The notes beneath the pieces were generated by a model. The model was given only the letters and a program-made list of their open reading frames with translations, was not told the DNA's origin and made no database searches. 51,226 nucleotides of DNA from Brasilonema sp. CT11 (GTDB taxonomy: Bacteria > Cyanobacteriota > Cyanobacteriia > Cyanobacteriales > Nostocaceae). Shown piece after piece: positions 51,119-51,226 of this stretch (its first letter is position 1; the number at the start of each line of letters is the position of its first letter). Position numbers and translations under genes: made by a program. The stretch is taken from the NCBI RefSeq assembly GCF_017982655.1, contig NZ_JABXYX010000051.1, forward strand, positions 1-51,226, in the 5' to 3' direction.

Positions 51119-51226
51119 CTTTTAGTGTGTTGAAGTAAAGTGACCGCAAAAGTTGTAAACAGTAGTTATGCCATACTCTAGCAGCCTCACAGACGAAGAG
51201 TGGAGAATCCTCGAACCCTTACTGCC
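51119..51226 (+). mobile_element. Left end of an IS4/IS5-type insertion sequence (3' partial at window edge)
   Basis: About 50 bases of IS end sequence lead to the transposase start. The exact terminus is unresolved but lies between about 51105 and 51145. The insertion removed the 5' part of the DUF433 gene, and the direct repeat generated by insertion cannot be seen because the other end is outside the window. Confidence 0.65.
51168..51226 (+). CDS. Transposase N-terminus, IS4/IS5-type, 3' partial
   Basis: ATG 51168 begins MPYSSSLTDEEWRILEPLL, the typical N-terminus of IS5-family (DUF4096-type) transposases common in cyanobacteria. The frame is open to the end of the window, so the rest of the gene, including the DDE catalytic residues, lies outside. 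Confidence 0.85.
   Translation, partial: MPYSSSLTDEEWRILEPLL

Noticed and set aside
1-51226. tRNA or rRNA genes
   Set aside because: No cloverleaf-like sequence with a GTTC-loop and acceptor pairing and no rRNA segment was recognised by eye; a tRNAscan-type search would be decisive.

Overview
The window looks like chromosome of a filamentous, probably heterocyst-forming cyanobacterium (Nostocales or a relative such as the Scytonema/Tolypothrix/Brasilonema group). Supporting signs are many GCGATCGC (HIP1) sites, short tandem repeats and small palindromic elements between genes, a SbtA/SbtB bicarbonate uptake pair, carotenoid genes (CrtISO and a carotenoid oxygenase), and families almost confined to cyanobacteria (DUF1822, DUF1824, DUF928, CHAT-CHASE2, CHAT-nSTAND1-WD40). 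The genus assignment is inference. No rRNA, tRNA or CRISPR array was recognised.

Layout. 1-2.4 kb: the 3' end of a HEAT-repeat (probably NACHT-HEAT) gene with almost identical 102-bp DNA repeats, a Uma2-type endonuclease-like gene, and a complete MntA/HepT toxin-antitoxin pair. 2.6-14.6 kb: mostly housekeeping genes (LuxR-type response regulator coupled to era, a zinc deacylase, a histidine phosphatase flanked by inverted 70-bp repeats, a carotenoid oxygenase, aroE, yggT, upp, crtISO) with several small conserved proteins. 14.7-31.5 kb: an accessory block built around three CHAT (caspase-like) proteins. It holds a putative HTH/sigma-like protein, a DUF1822 protein and a secreted TPR-CHAT protein in one operon. 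Convergent to it is an orphan filamentous-haemagglutinin-like exoprotein. Next come a DUF928 protein with a CHAT-CHASE2 membrane protein, and then, divergently, a 1559-residue CHAT-nSTAND1-WD40 protein. 31.7-47.2 kb: ordinary genes again (RRM protein, purT, pentapeptide protein, TenA_E, ABC-F ATPase, prohibitin-like protein, ABC exporter, possible CcmS, small kinase, glycoside-hydrolase-like protein, GT2, sbtA-sbtB). 47.6-51.2 kb: a second Uma2 gene, two tandem TIR-domain genes, and a DUF433/DUF5615 toxin-antitoxin pair broken twice, by a 128-bp miniature element and by an insertion sequence running off the window end.

How the parts fit. The two window ends and the 14.7-31.5 kb block look like conflict/defence or signalling islands. 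Their NTPase, CHAT, TIR, HEPN-MNT and repeat-sensor modules are those of bacterial immune and programmed-death systems, although no activity can be proven from sequence. The strongest candidate for an undescribed system is the CHAT block. Two divergent genes share a ~360-residue CHAT module, one joined to an extracytoplasmic CHASE2 sensor and the other to an NTPase plus a two-propeller WD40 receptor. A secreted TPR-CHAT protein and a secreted beta-helix protein lie beside them.
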